64,000 bases of DNA, taken from positions 1 to 64,000 of the forward strand of contig DAHUZP010000001.1 of the NCBI GenBank assembly GCA_027306505.1, in the 5' to 3' direction. Position 1 is the stretch's first letter; every line of letters begins with the position of its first letter. A program made the position numbers and the translations under genes. This DNA comes from Thermoplasmata archaeon (GTDB lineage: Archaea > Thermoplasmatota > Thermoplasmata > Lutacidiplasmatales > UBA184). Positions 25,148-33,047 of this stretch are shown here, one piece after another. Below the pieces are notes generated by a model. It saw only the letters and a program-made list of their open reading frames with translations, was not told where the DNA came from and searched no databases.

Positions 25148-26278
25148 TCACGCCGCGTCGAGGAGGCGCAGGAACTCGGGGTTGGAGAGCCTGGGGACCG
25201 CCGCCACGTCAAGATTCTCGCGGAGGTGGGCCGCTCCCTTCTGGCCCACCAGTGGAGCGAGATGGTGTGGGGCCGACCGCGCGAACTGCAACGCGGTCTG
25301 GGCCGAGGTGAGACCGGGTAAGTGAGCAGACCCCCCTGCGAGCTCCCCCTGCATGAGGGGCACGGAGGAGAAGGTGCCGACACCGAGCCGGTGCGCAGCC
25401 TCAAGGAGCGGCACTCGCTCTCCGGAGACGAGCTGGTTGCGGAGCTGGAAGGCCTCGGGCATGAGCGTGTTGAAGGGGAACTGAACGAAGCGGAACCCGT
25501 GGTCCGCTCCCGCCACTTCCCGGGCGATCCCCACCACCTCCTCGAGGGAGAGGTATCCCGCCTCGTTGCGGCTCTTGCGGAGAGCGTCCCACGTCGCGAG
25601 ACCGTAGGAGACGATCCGGTCCTTCCGACGGGCGCTCTCGAAGAACTCGAAGGCGGAACGAAGTCGGTCGACGAAGACCTTCCTTCCTACCTCCACGAGC
25701 TGGGCTTCGGGAGCGTTGTGGAGGTAGAGCAGGTCCACCGTGGCGAGCCCGAGGTTGTTCAAGCTGCGGGCGAGCTGGTCCCGCAGGTAAGGGACGCTCA
25801 TGGCGTGGGAGCCTCCCACGATGTCGCTCGGGGAGAGGGCACCCGTCCCTACGAGCTCTTGCTGGACGTAGAGCCGGGGGGAGAGACCGCTCTCGGAGTC
25901 GGGAGCGAGGTATCCGTTCTTGGTGGAGACGAAGACCTGCTCCCGCTGGACCTTCCCTTCTCGGACCGCCCGAGCGAGCCCCCGCCCGACGGAGCGCTCC
26001 GCCCGCTGGTGCCGGTAGTTGATCGCGGTGTCGATCACGTTCACCGCCCCCGAGGCGAGGGAAGCCACCACGGCCTCTTCCACCGCCCGGTCGGTGCTCT
26101 CGTCCATCTCCCCCAGGTAGGTCCCCATGCCCAGGCTGGAGAGCTCGAGCTCTCCAAAGGAGCGGAAGTGGTCCGGGGCGACCCTGTGGGCGCGCCGCGC
26201 CTCCTCGGCGAAGGCTCGCGTCCCCTTCGGGCTCGCGCGCCCCGCAATCTCGGCGGTCTCCTCATTCTTCGAGGTCAT
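25148..26278 (-). CDS. Aldo/keto reductase family protein
   Basis: 376 residues. Family landmarks: SSLGMGTYLGEMD, NVIDTAINYRHQRAERSVGRGL (catalytic Asp and Tyr), VFVSTKNGYL (Lys), LATVDLLYLHNAPEAQ (His), and a C-terminal NADPH-binding part with LTSAQTALQFARS. It likely reduces a carbonyl with NADPH; substrate unknown. A TATA-like CTTTAG element lies 25 bp upstream of the ATG at 26278, so it is leaderless. It converges on the HTH regulator. Confidence 0.82.
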   Translation of the reverse strand: MTSKNEETAEIAGRASPKGTRAFAEEARRAHRVAPDHFRSFGELELSSLGMGTYLGEMDESTDRAVEEAVVASLASGAVNVIDTAINYRHQRAERSVGRGLARAVREGKVQREQVFVSTKNGYLAPDSESGLSPRLYVQQELVGTGALSPSDIVGGSHAMSVPYLRDQLARSLNNLGLATVDLLYLHNAPEAQLVEVGRKVFVDRLRSAFEFFESARRKDRIVSYGLATWDALRKSRNEAGYLSLEEVVGIAREVAGADHGFRFVQFPFNTLMPEAFQLRNQLVSGERVPLLEAAHRLGVGTFSSVPLMQGELAGGSAHLPGLTSAQTALQFARSAPHHLAPLVGQKGAAHLRENLDVAAVPRLSNPEFLRLLDAA

Positions 26279-26300
26279 GTCGGACCGAATCCGGACGGCC

Positions 26301-26306
26301 CTAAAG
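26301..26306 (-). promoter_or_regulatory. TATA-like box of the aldo/keto reductase gene
   Basis: Minus-strand CTTTAG centred 25 bp from the ATG at 26278. Confidence 0.45.
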
Positions 26307-26397
26307 GATGACCGGGCCGGGACGCGGGGAAGCCTCGCGAGCCCCGTAGGGTCGTGGCGTGCGGCGAGCCGTGTCCGGATCGGGGCAAGGTAGCAGG

Positions 26398-26402
26398 TAT
26401 AT
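26398..26402 (+). promoter_or_regulatory. TATA box of the 44-residue zinc-type protein gene
   Basis: TATAT in GGTATATCGG, centred 28 bp upstream of the ATG at 26428. Confidence 0.6.
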
Positions 26403-26427
26403 CGGGGCCACTACCTTCGCGGACCGA

Positions 26428-26562
26428 ATGCCACGCCGAAAGTACGGCCGGATGCAGAAACCCATCCCTCCGGTGAAACCGGAGAAATGCCGGCTCTGTC
26501 GGCTGAAGAAGCCCTGTCCCATCCACGCCAAGCCGGAACGGGCGCCCACCCCAGGGCTCTGA
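26428..26562 (+). CDS. 44-residue Cys/His zinc-finger-like protein
   Basis: A very small gene starting at the ATG 26428, 28 bp after a good TATA box. The product begins MPRRKYGRMQKPIPP and has the putative zinc site CRLCRLKKPCPIH, i.e. Cys-x2-Cys-x5-Cys-x2-His, with many Lys/Arg around it. The compact basic knuckle suggests nucleic-acid or ribosome binding. A longer open frame from 26359 is in the same frame but would have to start before the TATA box. I do not recognise a named family. Confidence 0.62.
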   Translation: MPRRKYGRMQKPIPPVKPEKCRLCRLKKPCPIHAKPERAPTPGL

Positions 26563-26672
26563 CCGAGAGCTATGCCCTCGAGGGGCACGTCCGCCTGAGA
26601 ACGTGAGCCCCCGATGGACAGCGTGACTTGGATAGTAGGTGACCTGTGGTCCGGACAGGGAGCCTCTTGAGT

Positions 26673-27060
26673 TCAGCCACGGTGGGAGACATGGAGGAAG
26701 ACGATCGCCAAGGGCACCACGACCCAGAGGGACGGAGCGACCGCGATGACGGTGCCTAGTACCCGGTGTGAAGTCACCTGGGATCGTCCAAGCGGAGATG
26801 AGCAAGACGGCGCCGGTCAGATCGAGAGGGTAGAGTTCTCCGGTCAACACGCTGGCCGAACGGGAGACGAACTGGCAACTCTGAGCGCAACGCCATAGGA
26901 AGAGCGCCTTCTGGACGATGTTCCAGAAAATGGTGAAAAGGGCTTGGAGGACGACCCCGACGCCGAGCGAGAGCGCGGAGGAGCGCAACGGCCTGGAGGC
27001 GAGCAGCACCAGCCCGGCGAGGATCACCTGCACGTGTTCACTGAGTTGAGCGGCTCCTCG
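26673..27060 (-). pseudogene. C-terminal fragment of an ABC-2 type permease, frameshifted
   Basis: Read leftwards, the piece gives membrane segments VQVILAGLVLLASRPLRSSA, LSLGVGVVLQALFTIFWNIV and LYPLDLTGAVLLISAWTIPG. A frameshift near 26770 is then needed to continue as VLGTVIAVAPSLWVVVPLAIVFLHVSHRG and a TGA at 26673. There is no start codon with a promoter. The order of helices and the GELYPLD loop fit the second half of ABC-2 permeases. The likely first half is at 30160-30420 on the same strand, so the gene appears to have been split by the DNA between. Confidence 0.55.
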
Positions 27061-27157
27061 AGAACACTATGAGGGTGGGGCCAGCCCCGTCCCGTACCGT
27101 GGCACGCCGTCACCTACCATTGAATCGGGAACCCCTTGACCCTCCGCCGAAGGACCG

Positions 27158-28254
27158 ATGGGCTCTCGGCGCGCGTTGCTCCTCCTCGCGGCGGAAGGAC
27201 CCGACGACGAGGTCGTCGTATCACGCAAGAAGCTCGGCAGGCTCGTTGAGGAGACCGACCGCATCCGCAGTGACCTGGAGAAGGAGCGCGAGGAGCGCGT
27301 GAAGCTACGACAGGAGCTCGAGAGGAAGTCCCGCGAACTGGAGGATCGCGACCGCGACCTCCAGCGGAAACAGCGCGAACTCGAGAAAAGCCGGCAGAGC
27401 ATGGAGCGGCTCAAGCACAAGATCGCCACGCTCCAGGTGGCCCCGCCCTCCTCGAAGCAGCTAAAGCGGCCGACGATGCCCGCGCCCGCCGAGCCTCCCC
27501 CCAAGGGGCGTCGGTCGGGCCGCCAGCCCGGCCATCCACCCCACGTTCGTCCTCGACCCGACCATGTCGACGAGAGTCGGGGAGCTGACGCGATGGTACG
27601 GGTCCGGGACGGGACCTCCCGGGGACGGTGGTCTCCGACGACTGGTGCGCGTACAACGTGCTCGAAGGGATGCGGGGGGCCTGCTGGACCCACTTCAACC
27701 GCCATCTCCAGGCGGTGGAGGCCCCGCAGGGTATCCGGCCTCGAGGCCCGAGGCACCCATCGCCGCCGGAGCACGAGAGGGCCGGGCGACCCCCAGCGAC
27801 CTTCCCGCGCTTCGCCCGACGGCTCCGCGCCACCCTTCGAGAGGCGGTGGAGTGGTCGAAGAGAACCCCCGAAGACGCAATCCAACGACGGGAGAGGAAG
27901 ACCCGGGGCTACGAGCGAAGGTTTCGGCGCCTGGGTGACGTGGACTCGCGGGACGAGGACGTAGCGAGGATCTCGAAGGGGTTGCTCCGACGGATGCCGC
28001 ACCTCCTCACGTTCGTACGGGATGCTCGCATCCCCTGGGAGTACAACGCGAGGGAGAGAGCCATCCGCTCGATCTGTGTGAAGAGGAGGATGAGCGGTGG
28101 GCTGCGGAGTGGGACCGGGGCAGAGACGTACGCGAGGCTGAAGACGGTGCACGAGACGGGGAAGCGGCGAGGCCAGGTCTTCCTGGCCATCGTCCGGGGG
28201 GCCCTCACTCGAACGACCTTGGTTCAGCCAGCAATATCTCTATCAGCGGGATGA
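27158..28254 (+). pseudogene. IS66-family transposase relic (internal deletion and frameshifts)
   Basis: The N-terminal part has DDEVVVSRKKL and a long coiled coil (about 27240-27420), then the IS66 linker RRSGRQPGHPPHVRPRP. The catalytic core with the first Asp is missing. The sequence resumes in another frame with TVVSDDWCAYNVLEGMRGACWTHFNRHLQ (IS66 'D-x-W-x-AY' block). It ends with the characteristic IS66 C-terminus WEYNARERAIRSICVKRRMSGGLRSGTGAETYARLKTV. At least one internal deletion of roughly 150 residues has removed the active site, so it is inactive. It is related to the 40.7-42.3 kb element: both share VVVS(R/K)KKL and HxRPRPxHxD. Confidence 0.75.
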
Positions 28255-28268
28255 ACAACTACTGCAAG

Positions 28269-28276
28269 CTGATAAC
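28269..28276 (+). promoter_or_regulatory. TATA-like box of the VOC-OsmC gene pair
   Basis: CTGATAAC centred about 25 bp upstream of the ATG at 28297. Confidence 0.5.
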
Positions 28277-28296
28277 CCGCCGCTTCCTGCCCGGGC

Positions 28297-28719
28297 ATGG
28301 CCTCGCGCGCTCGGTTCTTCTACTCCGGCATCCGGGTCCGGGACCTCCCCCGCTCGCTCCGCTTCTACCGGGCCCTAGGGTTCCGCGTCCATCGTCGGGG
28401 CGTGATGGCACACGGAGGAACGTGGGTCCACCTGAAGTTCCCGGGAAGCCATCACCGGCTCGAGCTCAATTATTACCCCCGAGGGAGCGAATTCTACGAG
28501 CCTTTCCGTCGTGGCACCGAGTTCGACCATTTCGGATTCCTCTTCGCGGACCTCGACCGATGGGTCACGAAAGCTCGGCGCGCCGGGGCGCGGGTGCGAG
28601 CCGAGGTTCCCGACGGCCGCAACAAACTGGTCTACGTGGAAGATCCCGACGGCATCTGGCTGGAGTTCATCGGCCCCCAAACTGCGCGCAAGAGCCCGAC
28701 GCGCCGTCGAAAGCCATGA
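28297..28719 (+). CDS. VOC (glyoxalase/dioxygenase) superfamily protein
   Basis: 140 residues made of two beta-alpha-beta-beta-beta modules: YSGIRVRDLPRSLRFYRALGFRVHRRG in the first and GTEFDHFGFLFADLDRWVTKARRAGARV in the second, ending with VYVEDPDGIWLEFIGP. Likely metal ligands are His (FDHFGF) and Glu (WLEFIG). Such proteins are glyoxalases, dioxygenases or resistance proteins; the activity is not predictable here. The ATG is leaderless with a TATA-like box. The next gene overlaps by ATGA, so the two form a small operon lying between two transposase relics. Confidence 0.78.
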   Translation: MASRARFFYSGIRVRDLPRSLRFYRALGFRVHRRGVMAHGGTWVHLKFPGSHHRLELNYYPRGSEFYEPFRRGTEFDHFGFLFADLDRWVTKARRAGARVRAEVPDGRNKLVYVEDPDGIWLEFIGPQTARKSPTRRRKP

Positions 28720-29216
28720 CGCCGACTCGCGAAGGAGGTGGAGGCGCCGGTCCGGCGCACACGTATCGGGCCACCGTGCGATGGACTGGGGACCTTGGGC
28801 AAGGGACCCGCAGCTACCACGGCTACTCTCGGGACCATCTCATCGAATTCTCGGGAAAGGCACCGATCCTCGCCACGTCGGGCCTGGCGCCCCGCAGCAG
28901 CCCTGACCGCGTCAATCCCGATGAGTTGCTCGTAGCCTCCCTCTCCTCGTGCCACATGCTCTGGTACCTCCACCTGTGCGCGGAATCCGGGATCGTCGTG
29001 ACGTTCTACGAGGACTCGGCGGAAGCGGTGCTCCAGTTGGTCGAGGGGGGCGGAGGGACCTTCGTCTCCGCGACGCTGCGCCCGAGGGTGAGGATCTCGG
29101 AGGGGTCCGTGGAGGTCGCGCGGAAGCTCCACGAGGATGCGCACCGGAGATGCTTCATCGCGAACTCGGTCAGGTTCCCTGTCCACGTGGAGCCGACGTG
29201 CACCGGTCCCGGATAG
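28716..29216 (+). CDS. OsmC-like peroxiredoxin-type protein
   Basis: 166 residues. OsmC/Ohr family landmarks are the strand-rich N-terminus (YRATVRWTGDLG), the helix PDELLVASLSSCHMLWYLHLCAESGI with the first redox cysteine (SSC), and DAHRRCFIANSVRFPVHVEPT with the second. Both catalytic cysteines are kept, so thiol-dependent hydroperoxide reduction is likely. Its ATG overlaps the stop of the VOC gene. Cargo-like position between IS66 and IS630 relics suggests acquisition with them. Confidence 0.83.
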   Translation: MTPTREGGGGAGPAHTYRATVRWTGDLGQGTRSYHGYSRDHLIEFSGKAPILATSGLAPRSSPDRVNPDELLVASLSSCHMLWYLHLCAESGIVVTFYEDSAEAVLQLVEGGGGTFVSATLRPRVRISEGSVEVARKLHEDAHRRCFIANSVRFPVHVEPTCTGPG

Positions 29217-29451
29217 CCCTCAGGCGGCGACCGCGCGGCGTGCTCGGGTCGGGATCTTCCGAATGCCCCCCAGGGCGGGCTGGAGCACCACGCTCGAGGC
29301 CGCCATGAGCTTCCACCCGAGGTCAAACACCCCTGACGTCCCGCGGCCAAGGAAGAGGTACCCCAACCCTAGTGCCGCGACCGGAGACCTCGTTCGGGGT
29401 TTCTGAGGCCTGAACCGGAAGTACTTTCCGGAGTTCGCCTATACCCTGGGC
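29217..29451. other. Spacer between osmC-like gene and IS630 relic
   Basis: No gene supported. A TATA-like AGTACTTTCC at about 29419-29428 lies 28 bp before the first ATG of the IS630 relic. Confidence 0.4.
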
Positions 29452-30150
29452 ATGGTGGTTCGGGTCCGCTCGATCACAGATGTCGAAGGCGATCGGCTCC
29501 GACGGATTGTTCGTCACGGCCAGAACGCCATCGAGGTGAAGCGCGCCCAGGACATCCTTGCCTCAGCGCAGGGGTATACCCCGCCGAAGATTGGACTGAC
29601 CGTCCTCATGAGCGAGGACTATGGCTTGACGGCTGATCCTCGAGTTCAATCTCCACGGCTTTTCGATGCTCAAGCCCCACTGGGGGCCCGGCCCGAAGGC
29701 CAAGTTCTTCGGCGGCCAACGTCAGGCCCTGGTGACGCTCGGCACCAGTCGACCGAAGGACCTCGGGCTCCCCTACACCCAGTGGAGCCTCTCCCGCCTT
29801 CAGAAAGCGGCCATCGAACGAGGGGTCGTCCCATCGATCAGCGAAGAGAGGCTGCGGGTCACCCTGTTGGAGACAGACCTAAGACACCCGTCGTTGCGGA
29901 CCTAGAAGAAGACCACCGATCTCGAACGGGAGGTCAAGATGGAGTACATCGAGAAGCTCACCCGTCAGCCTCACGACCTGCCCGTGGTCCTCAACGCCGA
30001 TGAGATAGGGCCGATCCAGCTGGTGCCGCAGGCGGGGTCCGGATGGTTCCCCCGCCAGACGCCGGGGCGAATCCCCGCCGAGTACCAGCAGGACTTCGGG
30101 ACCACCTACTACCTCCTGATGCTGAACCTCTACGATCACCCCTTCGCCGA
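29452..30150 (+). pseudogene. IS630-family transposase relic
   Basis: Pieces of one protein occur in successive frames. Frame one gives VRSITDVEGDRLRRIVRHGQNAIEVKRAQDILASAQGYTPPKIG (HTH part). After a shift near 29640 comes FNLHGFSMLKPHWGPGPKAKF, then the RLQKAAIERGVV region up to a stop at 29903. Finally EYIEKLTRQPHDLPVVLNADEIGPIQLVPQAGSGW (DE-type catalytic block) runs to about 30135. The C-terminal third with the last acidic residue is absent. Frameshifts, a stop and truncation make it inactive. Confidence 0.68.
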
Positions 30151-30159
30151 ACAGCGCGC

Positions 30160-30420
30160 CATGCGCATTGGGCAGCAGCCCAACGGGGAGCGTGACATGG
30201 AGCCTCCACGCGGCCAGGCCGCTCATTACGGCCATGCCCACGGCGCTTGCGATCGCCAGATCGGACATGAGGACAAGATACCTTGAGAGGGCAACGCCTT
30301 CCCGGCTCACCGGACCCGCCAGCGTAGCTGCCAGGACACCTGAGGCCCGGTCCCGAGCGTAGACCTGGAGGGCCCCCGATTCGGCGAGCAGCGGCGCGAA
30401 GAGACCCAGGATCGACCCCG
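30160..30420 (-). pseudogene. N-terminal fragment of an ABC-2 type permease
   Basis: Minus strand reads GSILGLFAPLLAESGALQVYARDRASGVLAATLAGPVSREGVALSRYLVLMSDLAIASAVGMAVMSGLAAW. This is the typical early region of ABC-2 permeases, with a helix, the 'R-(D/E)-x-G-x-L' loop, a 'PVSR' turn and a further helix. It is cut on the left by the IS630 relic and on the right by the methyltransferase relic. With the piece at 26673-27060 it probably made one gene. Confidence 0.55.
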
Positions 30421-30421
30421 C

Positions 30422-31066
30422 GTGTCGATGGTCGACTTGCTCGCCGAGCATGTGGAGGCGGCGAGAAGGGCCGTGCGCAAGGGGCACGTGGGCCAGCGCG
30501 TCTAGGACCTCCTCCCCGGTTCCTTCGAAGACCTCTCCCGCATTTCCGACGGAGCTTTCGACGGCGCCCTTTGCCTGGGCGCCGCCCTGGGTCACTTGGG
30601 GGAAGGGCGCCGCAGGGCACGGGCCCTGACGGAAATGGTTCGGGTCACGAAGAGGGAGGCTCCGGTCCTCGTCTCGGTCATCGGCCGGTTGCGCCTGTTG
30701 GGCTCCAGCATGCTCGCCAAGCCGAAGGAAGGGGAATCGGACCCCAAGCTCTGCCGTCGGATCGAGAGGACCGGGGACTCCGATGGGCACTTGGGCTTCG
30801 CGCATTGCCACTTCTTCTTGGTCGAGGAGCTGGAAGAAGACCTGCGCAGGGCCGGACTGACCATCGTCCGAACGGCAAGGCTGGAGGGTCTCCTCCCACC
30901 CTATCCTCAGCAGGTCGACGAGCTCGCCAAGAGGTACGCCAGCGCCTTCCGATCCTGGGAGGAGCGCCACATGAGGACCTGTGAGAACGCCGCGTTCATC
31001 CCGTTCAGCCAACGCGTCATGGTCGTGGGACGAAAGGCGTGCCCACGTGGCTCGAGGCGTCACTAG
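30422..31066 (+). pseudogene. SAM-dependent methyltransferase relic
   Basis: In one frame: VSMVDLLAEHVEAARRAV, then an in-frame TAG at 30503-30505, then DLLPGSFEDLSRISDGAFDGALCLGAALGHL (class I motif IV region), LTEMVRVTKREAPVLVSVIGRL and HCHFFLVEELEEDLRRAGLTIVRTARLEGL. It ends with VMVVGRKACP. The glycine-rich SAM-binding motif I at the N-terminus is missing because the gene is truncated where the permease fragment begins. The TAG replaces what should be a Glu or similar codon. It is probably non-functional, though the part from 30596 could still be translated. Confidence 0.62.
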
Positions 31067-31174
31067 CCCCGAGCGGGCGGCTCCGCTCGGGCGAAGCCGG
31101 GAGAACTGTCGGACCCCCTACGAGGAGGTCGATGGAGGGCAAGCTGCCCCCAACACTCGCAGATGGAGGCCTCG

Positions 31175-32842
31175 TCACCGCGGGCGACCCGGGATTCCGC
31201 CCTGGATCCTCCGGAGGACCTCCGGGGCGATCCGCTCGCGCAGCTCGGTGAACCCGGCCTTGGCCCGAAGGCGAACCTGGTCCACCCTCGAACGCTTCCT
31301 CCCTTTGGGACGACGCGCCTTCCGTCTCCTCGGAACGGCGACGGGCTCGAGGACCAGCGGGTTCACGACCCATCGGCCCAGCTCGTCCGACGCATGCTCG
31401 ATGCCCTGGAGGACCCCGGGCTCGAACTTCCCCTCATTCTCGCGTAGGGCCTTCGCGAGCCGAAAGCGCAGTTTCTGCCATCGGTACAGGAAGAGCGGGT
31501 ACACCCCCTCGTAGAGCAGCCCCCCACCCGAGAGGAAAGGTGGACGGGCCGACGCCGCATCGTGCTGGGACCCGCTCTCGGCCACCACACGTTCCAGCCG
31601 GGTGCCCGGAAGGGGCATGGCGATGGAGATGGAGTACCCTTCGGGCGAGAAGCGCCGGAAGAGCGTGAGGGTCCGCTCGATGTCCTCGAGCGTCTCACCG
31701 GGATAGCCCATCATCAGGAACCAGTACTGGTTCACATGGTGCTCCCGCAGCGCGGTGGCGCATCGCTCGATCTGCGCGATCTTCGTTCCCCGATTCATGG
31801 CGTCCAGCATCTTCTGGCTGCCGGACTCGACCCCCAGGAAGACCCGGTGCAGCCCTGCCTTGGCCATCCTCGGGAGGAGGCTGGGCTTCAGCAGGTCGAC
31901 CCGTGAGAGGCACTCGAAGCGCAGTCCCAGGTCCTCCTCGATGAGACCATCGAGGAAGGACTCGGTCCAGCGCCGCTGGATCCCGAAGACGTCGTCACAG
32001 ATACGGACGTAGTCGACCTGGTAGAGGTCGTGCAGGGCCTTGAGCTCGCGGAGGACGTGCGGAACGGAGCGCTGTCGGAAGGTCCGTCCGAAGGTGGGCT
32101 TCGAGCACCAGGAGCAGTCGAACGGACATCCCCGCGAGGTGAGGACGGCCATCCGGCGCGAACCGGTCGACCGCTCCCAACGCCCCAGGTAGGCCTCCAT
32201 GTCGACGAGGTCCCAGGCGGGTAGCGGCAGCTCGTCCAGGTCACGGACCAGCTTGCGCGCCGGGCCGTGGACGGTCCCTCCGTGGTGCTCGAAGCTCACC
32301 CCAGGGATCCCGAAGAGCGTCCGTCCTTGACCGACCGCGGAAGCGACCTCGAGGAGCGTGGTCTCCCCCTCCCCCGTCGCGACCGCATCGAAGCCGGCCT
32401 GGAGGTAGGAGTCCGGTCGGCTGCTCGCATCCGGCCCCCCCGCGAGCGTGAAGGTCCCACGGCGGCGCGCCATGCCCGCGATCGCGCTCGCGCGAGGGAA
32501 CGTGAGCGTCTTTGTGTGGACCCCGAGCAGGAGGGGATCGAAGCTTCGCAGCGCTTCGCGGACCGGCTCGAGGCTCCGCTCGAAGGTGAGGTCGACGATC
32601 CGGACGTCGTGACCGGCCTCCCGAAGGAAGGCCGAGATGGAGAGCAGCCCGAGCGAAGGGTACTGCTCCTCCCCCTTGCGCTCCATCGGGTCCTCTCTGC
32701 GGAGGTAGGGGTCCACCAGCAGGACCCGCAGGCGCTCCCGACCCGATGTACGGCCGCGTTCCATAGCGGCATGGGTAGGCTCCATCGCCGGCCAGGGGGT
32801 TAGCGGAGCTGGGGAAGGAGCGGGAGTCGCTGGAGACTTCAT
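31175..32842 (-). CDS. B12-binding domain radical SAM protein
   Basis: 555 residues. The N-terminal cobalamin-binding Rossmann domain (VLLVDPYLRRED, EQYPSLGLLSISAFLREAGHDVRIVDL, DPLLLGVHTKTLTFP) lacks an obvious DxHxxG, as in many members. The radical SAM core has the cluster motif RGCPFDCSWCSKP (Cys-x3-Cys-x2-Cys) and later GVESGSQKMLDAMNRG and LMMGYPGETLEDIERTL. The C-terminal 100 residues are basic. Enzymes of this class do methylations or rearrangements in lipid, hopanoid, cofactor and antibiotic synthesis; substrate unknown. It diverges from the GH57 gene, sharing a 205-bp promoter region. Confidence 0.83.
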   Translation of the reverse strand: MKSPATPAPSPAPLTPWPAMEPTHAAMERGRTSGRERLRVLLVDPYLRREDPMERKGEEQYPSLGLLSISAFLREAGHDVRIVDLTFERSLEPVREALRSFDPLLLGVHTKTLTFPRASAIAGMARRRGTFTLAGGPDASSRPDSYLQAGFDAVATGEGETTLLEVASAVGQGRTLFGIPGVSFEHHGGTVHGPARKLVRDLDELPLPAWDLVDMEAYLGRWERSTGSRRMAVLTSRGCPFDCSWCSKPTFGRTFRQRSVPHVLRELKALHDLYQVDYVRICDDVFGIQRRWTESFLDGLIEEDLGLRFECLSRVDLLKPSLLPRMAKAGLHRVFLGVESGSQKMLDAMNRGTKIAQIERCATALREHHVNQYWFLMMGYPGETLEDIERTLTLFRRFSPEGYSISIAMPLPGTRLERVVAESGSQHDAASARPPFLSGGGLLYEGVYPLFLYRWQKLRFRLAKALRENEGKFEPGVLQGIEHASDELGRWVVNPLVLEPVAVPRRRKARRPKGRKRSRVDQVRLRAKAGFTELRERIAPEVLRRIQGGIPGRPR

Positions 32843-33014
32843 GAGGGCTTGTCCCCGGAAGTGACGCTCAGGGTAGATGGACTATTCCTAACCTGAAGGG
32901 CCACGGGACCGTGCCCTCAGCTGGGAAGGACCCCCCCCGCGCAGACGGGCCTCCAACCTAGAGGGTCGGCCCACAGGGACGAAGCGCCGACCTTGCGTGC
33001 TCCCTTCCGGGGGG

Positions 33015-33020
33015 ATTATC
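33015..33020 (+). promoter_or_regulatory. TATA-like box of the GH57 surface protein gene
   Basis: ATTATC centred about 30 bp upstream of the ATG at 33048, used here to choose that start rather than 32997. Confidence 0.45.
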
Positions 33021-33047
33021 TACCCGCGAAGGCCAGGGGGGCGAGAG

